The notes below the pieces were generated by a model, which ran no database searches, was not told the origin of the DNA, and was given only the letters and a program-made list of their open reading frames with translations. From an uncultured Clostridia bacterium (GTDB taxonomy: Bacteria > Bacillota > Clostridia > Oscillospirales > Oscillospiraceae), in assembly GCA_946184165.1 (NCBI GenBank), contig CAMHEN010000005.1, forward strand, positions 1 through 49,282: 49,282 nt of DNA, given 5' to 3'. Position 1 is the first letter of the stretch, and the number at the start of each line of letters is the position of its first letter. Shown piece by piece: positions 32,462 to 39,815 of the stretch. The translations under genes were made by a program, and so were the position numbers.

Positions 32462-33586
32462 TCAGTCCCTGCAGTTTTGCCAGACCAGCAGATATTTTCG
32501 CAGGCAGCAGTTCTCCCCTGCCCGAATTTCATAATAGCGCTCTCCCACCGTAAAGAGCAGGATTTTGGTCTTGACCATGGCCATGCTGTCGATCTCGGAC
32601 AGTTCAAAGCGCCGGCCCAGGATCTCGATCGCGTCCGGTCTCTGGACAAGGGTCCCGACCCCGAGCGGGGTCTCCCGATGGCCGTTCCCGATCTCCCGCA
32701 GACTCAGACCCTCATCGGAAAAAAGAACGTCTTTTCCGCTTCGGCAATAGTCGGCCAGCATCCTGTCCTGCAGGCTCTCCCACTCTCTGATCGTCGCGAC
32801 AGGCTCCGGCGGGTCAAAGAAGCCCTCCTCGGTATAGAGGAGATCCAGCCCGCAGGTACAGGTCACCCGGTCGCCGCGGCCGCGGATGTGCCCCGGCTCC
32901 CCACAGCGCGGGCAGAAGAAAAAACCCTGCTCGATCCCCTCGGCCCGGTTTTTGCCCCGGAAGCGCACATGCTCCGTCTCCTGGCGGGCAAAAGCGTCCT
33001 CCGAAAGATCCCGGTCGATGAGGGCGGTGATCTCGGGGCCTTTCATTTTTTTAAGCGCTTCCGGCGGGTAGATCCCGACAGGACCGCCGTGAACGCTCCC
33101 CTTCCGCCGGTTCTTTGCCCAGCGCGGGAAGCTGAGATATCCGCCCTCCAGCCGGTAGGTCACGAGCGGTACCCCCGCCATGAGGGCGAGCTTCCCGGTG
33201 GCCGGAAAAACCGGGTGCGTAAGCCCGTCCCAGGTCGCGTCCCCCTCCGCGAAGATACATACGCTGTCCCCGTCCTTCAGTGCGCGCAGAACGCTCATCA
33301 CGGTATCCGCGCCCGAGGCGCCCTTTTTGCGGGGGATCGGCGCAACCAGCCACTCCAGCAGGCGGGAGATCCAGCCATGGCGAAAGATATGCTCGCTCGC
33401 CACGAAGCGGATGGGCATCTCAGGGAAGCTCATGCTGAGCAGCAGGGGGTCCCAGTTGGTGACGTGATTGGCGATGATGAGGCAGGGCCCCTCCGCCGTG
33501 CAGCGCACACTCTCGAGTGCAAAGCGGCGCACAAGAAAGCCGTGGGCCAGTTTGTATAAAAGCATCCATCTCTTTCTTCTCTTCAC
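32462..33586 (-). CDS. PlsC-like acyltransferase with C-terminal zinc-ribbon and PH-like extension
   Basis: Protein of 374 residues. The N-terminal 200 residues are a lysophosphatidate-acyltransferase-like domain with block I NHVTNWDP (HX4D), block III-type IFAEGDATWDG and block IV-type VPLVTYRLEGG. The middle holds a probable zinc ribbon with CPRCG and a CTCGL knuckle (about residues 224-250), and the last 100 residues contain a PH-like beta-rich segment. Acyl transfer to a lipid at the inner membrane face is expected. The GTG at 33586 with AAAGGGG 8-9 nt upstream is preferred; the GTG at 33595 is too near the binding site. A zinc ribbon fused to PlsC is unusual. Confidence 0.82.
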   Translation of the reverse strand: MKRRKRWMLLYKLAHGFLVRRFALESVRCTAEGPCLIIANHVTNWDPLLLSMSFPEMPIRFVASEHIFRHGWISRLLEWLVAPIPRKKGASGADTVMSVLRALKDGDSVCIFAEGDATWDGLTHPVFPATGKLALMAGVPLVTYRLEGGYLSFPRWAKNRRKGSVHGGPVGIYPPEALKKMKGPEITALIDRDLSEDAFARQETEHVRFRGKNRAEGIEQGFFFCPRCGEPGHIRGRGDRVTCTCGLDLLYTEEGFFDPPEPVATIREWESLQDRMLADYCRSGKDVLFSDEGLSLREIGNGHRETPLGVGTLVQRPDAIEILGRRFELSEIDSMAMVKTKILLFTVGERYYEIRAGENCCLRKYLLVWQNCRD

Positions 33587-33602
33587 GCTTTGCACCCCCT
33601 TT

Positions 33603-34748
33603 CTATTTCTCCGGGATCAGATCCAGAAGGCTCTGCCGAAAGCCGTACTGTCTGCGCAGGGCCTCCGCCTTCTCGCGGCTCCCGCTCCGACGTCTGCCGG
33701 TATAATGCGCCCGGAGCATCAGGTTTTTGGGGGAATGTTCAAAGTCCACGAACTCGATCACATCCGCCTCATAGCCCGCGCCCTCCAGAACCGCCGCACG
33801 GACGGCGTCCGTCAGGAGGGCGGAGATCCGCTCTTTGATGATGCCGTGCTCCAAAAGCAGATCCAGCTCTCCCCCCTTTTGGATGGAGAGGTTCACCTCA
33901 TGCTGGCAGCAGGGCACGGAGAAAATGTGCCGCACGCCATGCGCCACGGCATAGGCGAGGGCGTAGTCCGTCGCCGTATCGCAGGCGTGGAGCGTCACGA
34001 CCATGTCGATCCTGGTCTCGGCCAGGCGGTCACGGGTCACATCGGCCACCTCAAAACGGAGGCCCTCATATCCGTAGCGCCCCGCGATCTCATTGCAGCG
34101 CGCCACCACATCCGCCTTCAGATCATAGCCGATGATCTCGGTTTTGAGTCCGCGGCGGACAGCGAAATAGTAGTACAGGATAAAGGTGAGATACGACTTG
34201 CCGCAGCCGAAGTCGAGGATGCGGATCGTGTCCCCGTCCTCCTTTACTTCCTGGGCCACGAGCTCCACGAAGCGGTTGATCTGGCGGAATTTGTCATAGC
34301 GGGCCTTTACGATCTGAAAGTCCTTTGTGAAGACGCCGAGATCCACAAGGGCCGGGATCTCCTCCCCCTCGCGGAGGATGTAGTCCTTTTCCCGGTTGTG
34401 GCTCTGCGCCCCGGCGGGGCGTGGGAGGGCGGCGCCGCTGCCGGTCTTTTTATAGCTGCCGTCACGCTTGAGGATGTATTGGCGGCTCTCCGTCTCCGTG
34501 ATGAGCAGGACCTGGCGGAAGCGGCCCTCCAGTTTTTCCTCCGCCCAGGCGATGAGCGCGGATTCCGTGAAGTTTTCATGGAAGGCCTTGGTCCCCTCAA
34601 AGCGCTCGGCCTGATAGCGCCGCTCCCCCTTCAAAAGCAGGGGGCGCAGCTCGATCTTCTTTGCCCCGTTTGCATCCGTCGGCTGAGAGAAGACAGCCTT
34701 GATGAGCCCCGGCAGGCAGAGCGCGAGCTCCTGAGTGATCCGCGCCAT
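33603..34748 (-). CDS. class I SAM-dependent methyltransferase (Methyltransf_32-like)
   Basis: Methyltransferase of 381 residues. The N-terminal 150 residues are a variable domain; the Rossmann domain starts near residue 175 with the SAM motif ILDFGCGKSYLTFIL, then the acidic IIGYDLKADVV and VVTLHACDTATDYAL. The later SVPCCQHEVN is the PCCQHE signature of the Methyltransf_32 group, whose members include RNA methyltransferases. No DNA-binding domain is evident. The ATG at 34748 begins one nt after the rsmI stop (TGATATG). Being next to rsmI, an RNA substrate is plausible but inferred. Confidence 0.85.
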   Translation of the reverse strand: MARITQELALCLPGLIKAVFSQPTDANGAKKIELRPLLLKGERRYQAERFEGTKAFHENFTESALIAWAEEKLEGRFRQVLLITETESRQYILKRDGSYKKTGSGAALPRPAGAQSHNREKDYILREGEEIPALVDLGVFTKDFQIVKARYDKFRQINRFVELVAQEVKEDGDTIRILDFGCGKSYLTFILYYYFAVRRGLKTEIIGYDLKADVVARCNEIAGRYGYEGLRFEVADVTRDRLAETRIDMVVTLHACDTATDYALAYAVAHGVRHIFSVPCCQHEVNLSIQKGGELDLLLEHGIIKERISALLTDAVRAAVLEGAGYEADVIEFVDFEHSPKNLMLRAHYTGRRRSGSREKAEALRRQYGFRQSLLDLIPEK

Positions 34749-34749
34749 A

Positions 34750-35631
34750 TCAGCCACCGAAGAGGCGCTTGAGATTGAGCGCCGCGGCCTTGAGCTCGTT
34801 CTTGCTGTAGGAGTTGTTCTCATCCGCGAGGACCGCCGTGACCGCGTCCTTCGGTGTGAGCGCTCCGGCGACCATGGCGTCCACCAGCATGGCCTCGGCC
34901 GAGACGGTGTGCTCGGTCTTGTTGAAAATATACGCGTCGTCGATCTCCACGACGACGGCGTACTCCCCCTTGTCGTAGTTTCCCTTGGCGAGAAGCTGCT
35001 CCTTCACCTCGCTTGGCGTTCCGCGAAAGCTCATCTCGTGGAGCTTTGTGAGGTCGTTGCAGAGGCACATGCGGCAGAGGGCGCCGCTCTCGATAAAGAA
35101 ATCCACAAGCTCCATGATGCGCTTCGGCGATTCATAGAGAGCAAAGGTTCTGGTGTCGCCGCGGCGCATCTTCTCCAGGAGCTTTCTCCGCTCCGCGTTT
35201 TCCCGGGGAAAGAAGCCGTAGAACAGAAAGCTCGAAAGGTCAAAGCCCGACACGGACAGCGCCGTCACCGCGGCACAGCAGCCTGGCACGCCGATGACCG
35301 GGATCCCCGCTTCCACGGCGGCCTTGATGAGCTCGTTCCCCGGGTCGGAGATGCAGGGCGTTCCCGCGTCGGTGATGACGGCGACGCTTTTGCCCTCGAG
35401 CATTTCGCTGATAAAATACTTCGCCTTGCCGTACTCGTTGAATTTATGGTTGGAGACCAGCTTGTTGCGGATCTCGAGTTTTCCGAGCAGCACCATGGAG
35501 CGGCGCGTATCCTCCGCCGCGATGATGTCGACGTCCGTGAGGATCTGCCTCCCGCGGGGCGACATGTCCCGGGAGTTTCCGATGGGCGTGGCGACAATAT
35601 AGAGCTTTCCGCAGGGCGTATTCTCGTTCAT
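34750..35631 (-). CDS. rsmI: 16S rRNA (cytidine-1402-2'-O)-methyltransferase
   Basis: RsmI of 293 residues, the usual length, which 2'-O-methylates C1402 in the 16S rRNA decoding site using SAM. Motifs seen are LYIVATPIGNSRDMSPR near the N-terminus (the family usually has GNLxD; here the residue after GN is Ser), AAEDTRRSMVLL, VSNHKFNE, VITDAGTPCISDPG and the GVPGCCAAVTALSVSGF loop (canonical GPSA is replaced by GCCA). AAGGA lies 7 nt before the ATG. It is the first gene of an operon with a strong promoter at 35669-35697. Confidence 0.96.
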   Translation of the reverse strand: MNENTPCGKLYIVATPIGNSRDMSPRGRQILTDVDIIAAEDTRRSMVLLGKLEIRNKLVSNHKFNEYGKAKYFISEMLEGKSVAVITDAGTPCISDPGNELIKAAVEAGIPVIGVPGCCAAVTALSVSGFDLSSFLFYGFFPRENAERRKLLEKMRRGDTRTFALYESPKRIMELVDFFIESGALCRMCLCNDLTKLHEMSFRGTPSEVKEQLLAKGNYDKGEYAVVVEIDDAYIFNKTEHTVSAEAMLVDAMVAGALTPKDAVTAVLADENNSYSKNELKAAALNLKRLFGG

Positions 35632-35668
35632 GACGGTTTCCTTGATCCTTTAATTTTTTTACTGTTTG

Positions 35669-35697
35669 ATTATAGCAAAAGGTCAGGGTTATGGCAA
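35669..35697 (-). promoter_or_regulatory. strong promoter of the rsmI operon
   Basis: On the minus strand TTGCCA (35697-35692, 5 of 6 consensus) is 17 nt from a perfect TATAAT (35674-35669) with an extended TG. The -35 box begins directly after the T-run of the hpf terminator, so the two transcripts are separated with almost no spare bases. Confidence 0.85.
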
Positions 35698-35698
35698 G

Positions 35699-35728
35699 AA
35701 AAAACACCGGGGATTACTCCCCGGTGTT
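35699..35728 (-). terminator. intrinsic terminator of hpf
   Basis: AACACCGGGG (35703-35712) pairs with CCCCGGTGTT (35719-35728), a 10-bp stem with a 6-nt loop, followed on the minus strand by a run of six T (35704-35699). It lies 13 nt after the hpf stop codon. Confidence 0.9.
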
Positions 35729-35740
35729 GAAAGCATGTAT

Positions 35741-36289
35741 TCAGTCAAGATTCAATCCGTCGTCGCAGATCAGGCCGTAGCCGCCCTGTTTGCGCTTATA
35801 GACCACAGAGAAGGCTTCCTCCGCGTCCATGTTCTTGAACACAAAGAACTCATGCCCCAGCAGATTCATCTGCAGGATCGCCTCTTCCGGCGACATGGGC
35901 TTGATGGAGAAGCGCTTGCTGCGCACGATCCGGAAATCCTCCGCCTCTTCCTCAACAGGCTCGTAGGCGGGGAGGATCTCTTTCTCCACCGCGCCCTCCC
36001 GGAGCTTCTTCTCAAGGCGGGTCTTGTTCCGGCGGATCTGCCTCTCGATCGCGGCGACGCCGGAGTCGATGGAGGCGTACATATCATTTGTCAGTTCGCT
36101 TGCACGGTAGTAGATACCGTTGTTGTGGATGGTGATCTCAGCCTTGTGTCTGCCGCGCTCGATGCTGAAGGTGACAAAGGCCTCGCCCTCGTTCCGGAAG
36201 AATCTGTCGAGCTTGCCGATCTTTTTGATCGAATAGGCGCGCAGTTCCTCGGAGGAGTCCATCTTCTTCTCGGTGAAAGTGAACTTCAT
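35741..36289 (-). CDS. hpf: ribosome hibernation promoting factor, long form
   Basis: Long-form HPF of 182 residues that binds the 30S subunit and dimerises 70S ribosomes into inactive 100S particles. The N-terminal RaiA/YfiA-like domain starts MKFTFTEKKMDSSEELRAY with basic IERQIRRNKTRLEKKLR, and the C-terminal dimerisation domain has the typical FSIKPMSPEEAILQMNLLGH and FFVFKNMDAEEAFSVVYKRK. AAAGGAG precedes the ATG at 36289; the open frame to 36436 runs into the palindromic leader and is rejected. The gene stands alone with its own terminator and a long, structured leader. Confidence 0.96.
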   Translation of the reverse strand: MKFTFTEKKMDSSEELRAYSIKKIGKLDRFFRNEGEAFVTFSIERGRHKAEITIHNNGIYYRASELTNDMYASIDSGVAAIERQIRRNKTRLEKKLREGAVEKEILPAYEPVEEEAEDFRIVRSKRFSIKPMSPEEAILQMNLLGHEFFVFKNMDAEEAFSVVYKRKQGGYGLICDDGLNLD

Positions 36290-36310
36290 TTGTGACAACT
36301 CCTTTCCTTT

Positions 36311-36535
36311 AGGCATTGCCGCACAATCCGCCATCGGCGCCTCCTGGAAATAATGTGCCCTGACTTCGTCGCTTTTTTGAAATACACAATACGACTCACT
36401 TCGTCCGCTTGTATAAGTTCGCGTTAGCCAAATCAAAGATTTGGACGCTCACTTAAGTATTCCCGAAAAAAACTGTCATCGTCAGAACCCAATTATTCTC
36501 AGAATTCGCTCTCGCCGAATTCTGCGGTGTTGCCT
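36311..36535 (-). promoter_or_regulatory. palindromic leader region of hpf
   Basis: The outer arms AGGCATTGCCGCA (36311-36323) and TGCGGTGTTGCCT (36523-36535) are imperfect inverted repeats (about 11 of 13 bases). Inside are CCAAATC-AAA-GATTTGG (36428-36444), enclosed by AAGT..GCGT and ACGC..ACTT arms (about 36415-36454), and CAGAATTCG-N7-CGAATTCTG (36500-36524). The element ends about 20 nt upstream of the hpf start and starts downstream of the candidate promoter near 36580, so it would form a leader of about 280 nt. It could be a regulatory RNA or a mobile palindromic element. Confidence 0.55.
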
Positions 36536-36576
36536 TTATGCTATCAAAAAACGAAAGTCCGTCTTTTGCTGCTGTA

Positions 36577-36585
36577 ATTATAACA
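36577..36585 (-). promoter_or_regulatory. extended -10 promoter candidate for hpf
   Basis: On the minus strand TGTTATAAT (36585-36577) is a perfect extended -10; the -35 is weak (TTCTTT, 17 nt upstream). It implies a leader of about 280 nt before hpf. Confidence 0.5.
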
Positions 36586-36675
36586 CAAGCGCGAAAAAAA
36601 AAGAAGAAGGATTTGGCAGGTGCGGAACAATCGGTGTTTTTACTGATTTTGGGATTGCCGTTTTGTACAGGTTAC

Positions 36676-36699
36676 CAAAAAAACGGGGCGCGCGGCCCC
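36676..36699 (-). terminator. terminator downstream of the TPR-LRR gene
   Basis: On the minus strand GGGGC-N5-GCCCC (36699-36685) is followed after one G by a run of seven T (36683-36677). It lies about 95 nt after the stop of the LRR gene at 36794. Confidence 0.75.
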
Positions 36700-36793
36700 T
36701 CCTGCAAAAAAGGCCACTCTGTCCGCAGGCGAAGAAAACCCCGGCCAGGTGCGGCTGAAAGGGCTTCGCCTGCGGTGCAGAATGACAGTTGTC

Positions 36794-38572
36794 TCAAAAG
36801 ATCACGTTGCACTCCGGCAGCGCCATGCATAAGTTGTTGATATCTTCAAGCGAGAGGGGATTGCCCGAGATGCGCAGGGTTCGCAGCGAGGTCAGTCCCA
36901 TGAGCGGCTGGAGCGAGCTGATCTGGTTATAGGAAAGATCCAGGTTTTCGATATTCGTCAGCATCGAGAGCGGCGTCACATCCGACAGAGTATTATAGCT
37001 CAGATTCAGACTTGTGACCGAATAGCGGCAGTCGGCAAAAACCAGCGGGTAGATATTGCTGATCTGATTGACGCTCAGGTCGATCTCCCGCAGATTGCCC
37101 AGCATCTGGATGCTGCTGATATCCGTGATCCCCTGCCCGATGATGCGCAGGGTGGTTGCGTCGTTCGGCACGAGGCGCCCGTCAAAATAGATGTCCACGC
37201 TGAAGGGAGCGTGGGAGACCTGACAGGCGGGCAGGCTCCTCTTCAGCGTCTCCACCGACGCCCCGGTGAGCCCGGGATTATCCAGAATGTTCAGGGTGCC
37301 GAGCGTCTGCAGGCCGTAGAGATAGGGAAGATCGCCGTCCTGCAGCCCCGTACCGTTCAGGCCGAGGGTCGAGATGCTCCTGAGTTTTCTGAGGCCGGAG
37401 AAGTCGTGGATGGGATTGCCGTCCAGATACAGGGTGCTGAGCCCCGTCATCATGGTCAGCGCCGTGGTGGAGCCGATGGCGTTATTGGACGCGTTGAGAA
37501 AATACAGCGCCGAGATACCCATGAGCGGCTTTAAGTCCACCACGTTGTTGGAGGAGATGTCCAGCCACTGGAGATAGGGCAGATTCATGAGCGGGCTCAG
37601 ATCGCTGATCATGTTCCCGCTGAGATTGAGCCTTGTGATGTACTGGCAGCCTGCGAGAGCGGATATGTCCCAGATGCCCATGTCGCTGAGATCCAGATCC
37701 GTCACGTCGGAGGAGAAGGTGACCCCGCCGAAGCTGATGTCCTGCATCTCCTGCTGCGCCTTTTCACTGTGGATGGCACAGTTGGGCAGGGCCCGCGACA
37801 GATCGGAGAGCTGCGATTCGGTGATCTCAATGCCCTTGATGCTCAGGCTCTTGAGATTGTCAAGGCCATAGAGGGGGCTGAAATCGCGGATGGGATTGTT
37901 GTCAAGGTAGAGATTCCGGAGTCCCGTCAGCGCCGCGAGCGGCGCAATGTCCATGATCTCGTTGTCGCTGAGGTTCAGATTGACAAGGCCCCCCAGCGTG
38001 GCAAGCTGCGAAATGTTGCGCAGGGTGTTGCCCGCCACGGAGAGACTGTCAAGCCCGTAGAGCTGGGCGATCTCCATGAGAGTCGAATCGCCCAGATCCA
38101 TGTTGTCCAGGACAAGGCGCGTGGTACTGACCGCGTATTCCCGCCCCGCCACAAATATCGTCTCATTCGCCTCGAGGCTTCTGCGCAGATTCTCCACCTG
38201 CTGTATGCGCGAGGCGATCGCAGGCTTGTTCAGATCCATCATACGCAGCACTTCGAGAGCTTTTGGATAGTTTTCCTGCGTCTGATAGCAGTCGGCCATG
38301 AGCAGCAGGCACTCCTCCGTCTTCTCCACCGAGGACGCCTTGCGCAGGGCGGCCAGCGCCCCGTCGTAGTCCTTGTTGTAGAAAAGCCGCTGGGCCTGGT
38401 TCATATAGTCGTTGTACCGGCGGTTGTCCACGATGCCCATGAGCACGACTGCCATGGCCACCACGAACACGGACGCCAGAAGCGTACAGAGCAGGATCGC
38501 ACGTTTTTTGTTCGGCTTTCGCCTGACGGCCCTGCCGCCGGAGGCATAGGCCGCGCGCTTCGGCTCACTCAT
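36794..38572 (-). CDS. membrane-anchored TPR and leucine-rich-repeat protein
   Basis: Protein of 592 residues with a basic cytoplasmic tail (about 1-23), one transmembrane segment (about 24-47, LLCTLLASVFVVAMAVVLMG) and an extracytoplasmic part. A TPR-like stretch (about 52-130, with YMNQAQRLFYNKDYDGALAA) is followed by internalin-type LRRs of about 21-22 residues (LVNLNLSDNEIMDIAPLAAL and similar) in three blocks (about 165-265, 290-430 and 475-590), separated by non-repeat spacers. It ends in a repeat without a sorting signal. Type II topology is expected. The start overlaps the upstream gene by 8 nt. A protein-protein interaction role at the cell surface is inferred. Confidence 0.88.
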   Translation of the reverse strand: MSEPKRAAYASGGRAVRRKPNKKRAILLCTLLASVFVVAMAVVLMGIVDNRRYNDYMNQAQRLFYNKDYDGALAALRKASSVEKTEECLLLMADCYQTQENYPKALEVLRMMDLNKPAIASRIQQVENLRRSLEANETIFVAGREYAVSTTRLVLDNMDLGDSTLMEIAQLYGLDSLSVAGNTLRNISQLATLGGLVNLNLSDNEIMDIAPLAALTGLRNLYLDNNPIRDFSPLYGLDNLKSLSIKGIEITESQLSDLSRALPNCAIHSEKAQQEMQDISFGGVTFSSDVTDLDLSDMGIWDISALAGCQYITRLNLSGNMISDLSPLMNLPYLQWLDISSNNVVDLKPLMGISALYFLNASNNAIGSTTALTMMTGLSTLYLDGNPIHDFSGLRKLRSISTLGLNGTGLQDGDLPYLYGLQTLGTLNILDNPGLTGASVETLKRSLPACQVSHAPFSVDIYFDGRLVPNDATTLRIIGQGITDISSIQMLGNLREIDLSVNQISNIYPLVFADCRYSVTSLNLSYNTLSDVTPLSMLTNIENLDLSYNQISSLQPLMGLTSLRTLRISGNPLSLEDINNLCMALPECNVIF

Positions 38573-39368
38573 GCTTGTTCCCGTCGGCGCTCTCCCCGTC
38601 GGCCGGGTCCCAGGGTTCGGGCTCCAGTGTCAGAGAGGGCGAATAGCTCTCGTCCCAGTAGGCGCTGTCCGCCTCCTTCGCTTCGGGCGCGGGCGCGGGC
38701 GCAGGCGCCGGAGCCGGGGCGGGCGCCGGTACAGGCGCGGGCGCGGGAACAGGCGCAGGCGCAGGCGTCGGAGCAGGCTGGGGCGCGGGCGTCGGAGTCG
38801 GAACAGGCTGGGGCGCGGGCGTACGTTTTTTAAGCCCCATCCCGACGCAGAAAAGCGCCGCCATCATGCCGAGGACGCTGATTTCCTGCATGCCTTCCAG
38901 GAAGGTCACGGGATTGACCGTATCGCTGAGGCGTGGGAGATCCTCCACGAAGAGGTGGTAGAGAAACGGCAGGCCGAACAGGGGCGGCAGCAGCCATTTG
39001 GTGCGGATCCAGCCAAACACCGTCGCCGTGTAGACAACCGCGACCGTGAGATAGAGCAGGATGCAGAGCACCGTGTGGGTCCAGCTTGTAAAGCTGAAGG
39101 CCTTGTAAACAAAAAACACGACGCCCAGAAGCACGGGGATCACGGAGAGGAAGAAGCCCTTCTTCCCCAGCAGCAGAATGCAGAGCCCCAGCATCAGGCA
39201 GCAGCACACCGGCAGCAGCACCAGCATGATGAAGTTGACCCTGTCAGTCCAGAGTCCCCAGCAGCCGATGATACGAAACACAATGGTCTGCATGAGCAGG
39301 AGCATGGCGCTCTCTGCGAAGAAGCCGGTTTTGTCCAGATAAAATTTCACTCTTGCGCTGTCCTTCAT
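38565..39368 (-). CDS. membrane protein with long Ala/Pro linker
   Basis: Unrecognised membrane protein of 267 residues with about six hydrophobic segments in the first 175 residues (about 20-40, 45-68, 72-92, 95-116, 122-142 and 158-175). These are followed by a linker of about 55 residues made mostly of Pro-Ala and Pro-Thr pairs (PAPAPVPAPAPVPAPAPAPA) and an acidic, Trp-containing tail (AYWDESYSPSLTLEPEPWD). The linker is coded by GC-rich repeated triplet pairs, so its length may vary between strains. It overlaps the TPR-LRR gene by 8 nt, so the products are probably made together. No function can be named. Confidence 0.8.
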   Translation of the reverse strand: MKDSARVKFYLDKTGFFAESAMLLLMQTIVFRIIGCWGLWTDRVNFIMLVLLPVCCCLMLGLCILLLGKKGFFLSVIPVLLGVVFFVYKAFSFTSWTHTVLCILLYLTVAVVYTATVFGWIRTKWLLPPLFGLPFLYHLFVEDLPRLSDTVNPVTFLEGMQEISVLGMMAALFCVGMGLKKRTPAPQPVPTPTPAPQPAPTPAPAPVPAPAPVPAPAPAPAPAPAPAPEAKEADSAYWDESYSPSLTLEPEPWDPADGESADGNKHE

Positions 39369-39428
39369 TCGCTTTGCCGCCTTTCCCCAGATGCCGCAGC
39401 AAATGGGCAGAAATAAATGCAGTATGGA

Positions 39429-39457
39429 ATTATATCATAATGTTCTCAGTTTCGCAA
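39429..39457 (-). promoter_or_regulatory. promoter of the membrane protein/TPR-LRR operon
   Basis: On the minus strand TTGCGA (39457-39452) is 17 nt from a perfect TATAAT (39434-39429). The leader is about 55 nt. Two 23-bp direct repeats lie directly upstream of the -35. Confidence 0.7.
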
Positions 39458-39461
39458 GTGC

Positions 39462-39508
39462 GGGGGAGCCCGTAGACGCGCCGCAGGGGGAACCCGTAGA
39501 CGCGCCGC
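39462..39508. repeat. two 23-bp direct repeats upstream of a promoter
   Basis: GGGGGAGCCCGTAGACGCGC (and three further bases, 39462-39484) is repeated with a single change at 39486-39508, giving a period of 24 bp. The pair starts 5 nt upstream of the -35 of the membrane protein/LRR operon. It could bind a regulator or be a chance tandem duplication. Confidence 0.6.
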
Positions 39509-39542
39509 CGCGCTTCTGTTTTTGCCGACGCCCGGGAAGCGC

Positions 39543-39571
39543 TTGCATTCAGCGCAGCTTTTGACTATAAT
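39543..39571 (+). promoter_or_regulatory. promoter candidate for the Nif11-like gene
   Basis: TTGCAT (39543-39548) is 17 nt from a perfect TATAAT (39566-39571). Transcription from here would include the whole hairpin cluster at 39583-39775 before the ATG at 39816. Confidence 0.5.
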
Positions 39572-39582
39572 GACTATATGAT

Positions 39583-39775
39583 GGCGAAACGCCGCAAGGC
39601 GTTCCGCCGAGCCGCCTTGCGGCTCAGCGCCGCAGATTGGCTGCGGCGCCCTATATTCATTGCAATGAGCATCGCGCGAATGATTATGAAATCATTCGCT
39701 GCCAAACTTGTCGTTTGGCGGCGAAATCAATCGAATCCTCGATTGATTTCACCGTGCGATGATCATTATAATGAA
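39583..39775 (+). promoter_or_regulatory. multi-hairpin leader element before the Nif11-like gene
   Basis: Three hairpins stand in a row: 39583-39608 (loop GCAA), 39609-39625 (7-bp stem, loop CTT) and 39627-39649 (9-bp stem, loop ATTGG). Then a 20-bp outer stem with 17 matching pairs (39656-39675 with 39756-39775) encloses three perfect hairpins: 39676-39699 (10 bp, loop ATGA), 39701-39719 (7 bp) and 39723-39750 (12 bp, loop ATCC). This is a four-way junction. It lies between a promoter candidate and the gene at 39816. It resembles the clusters at 20964-21145 and 36311-36535 in design, not in sequence. Confidence 0.65.
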
Positions 39776-39815
39776 CTTGATGAACACATAACGAAACGGA
39801 AAGCGAGTGCGGAAA

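Noticed and set aside
36290-36436. N-terminal extension of hpf by 49 residues
   Set aside because: The extension lies in the palindromic leader, and the ATG at 36289 has a good ribosome binding site and gives the normal HPF start.
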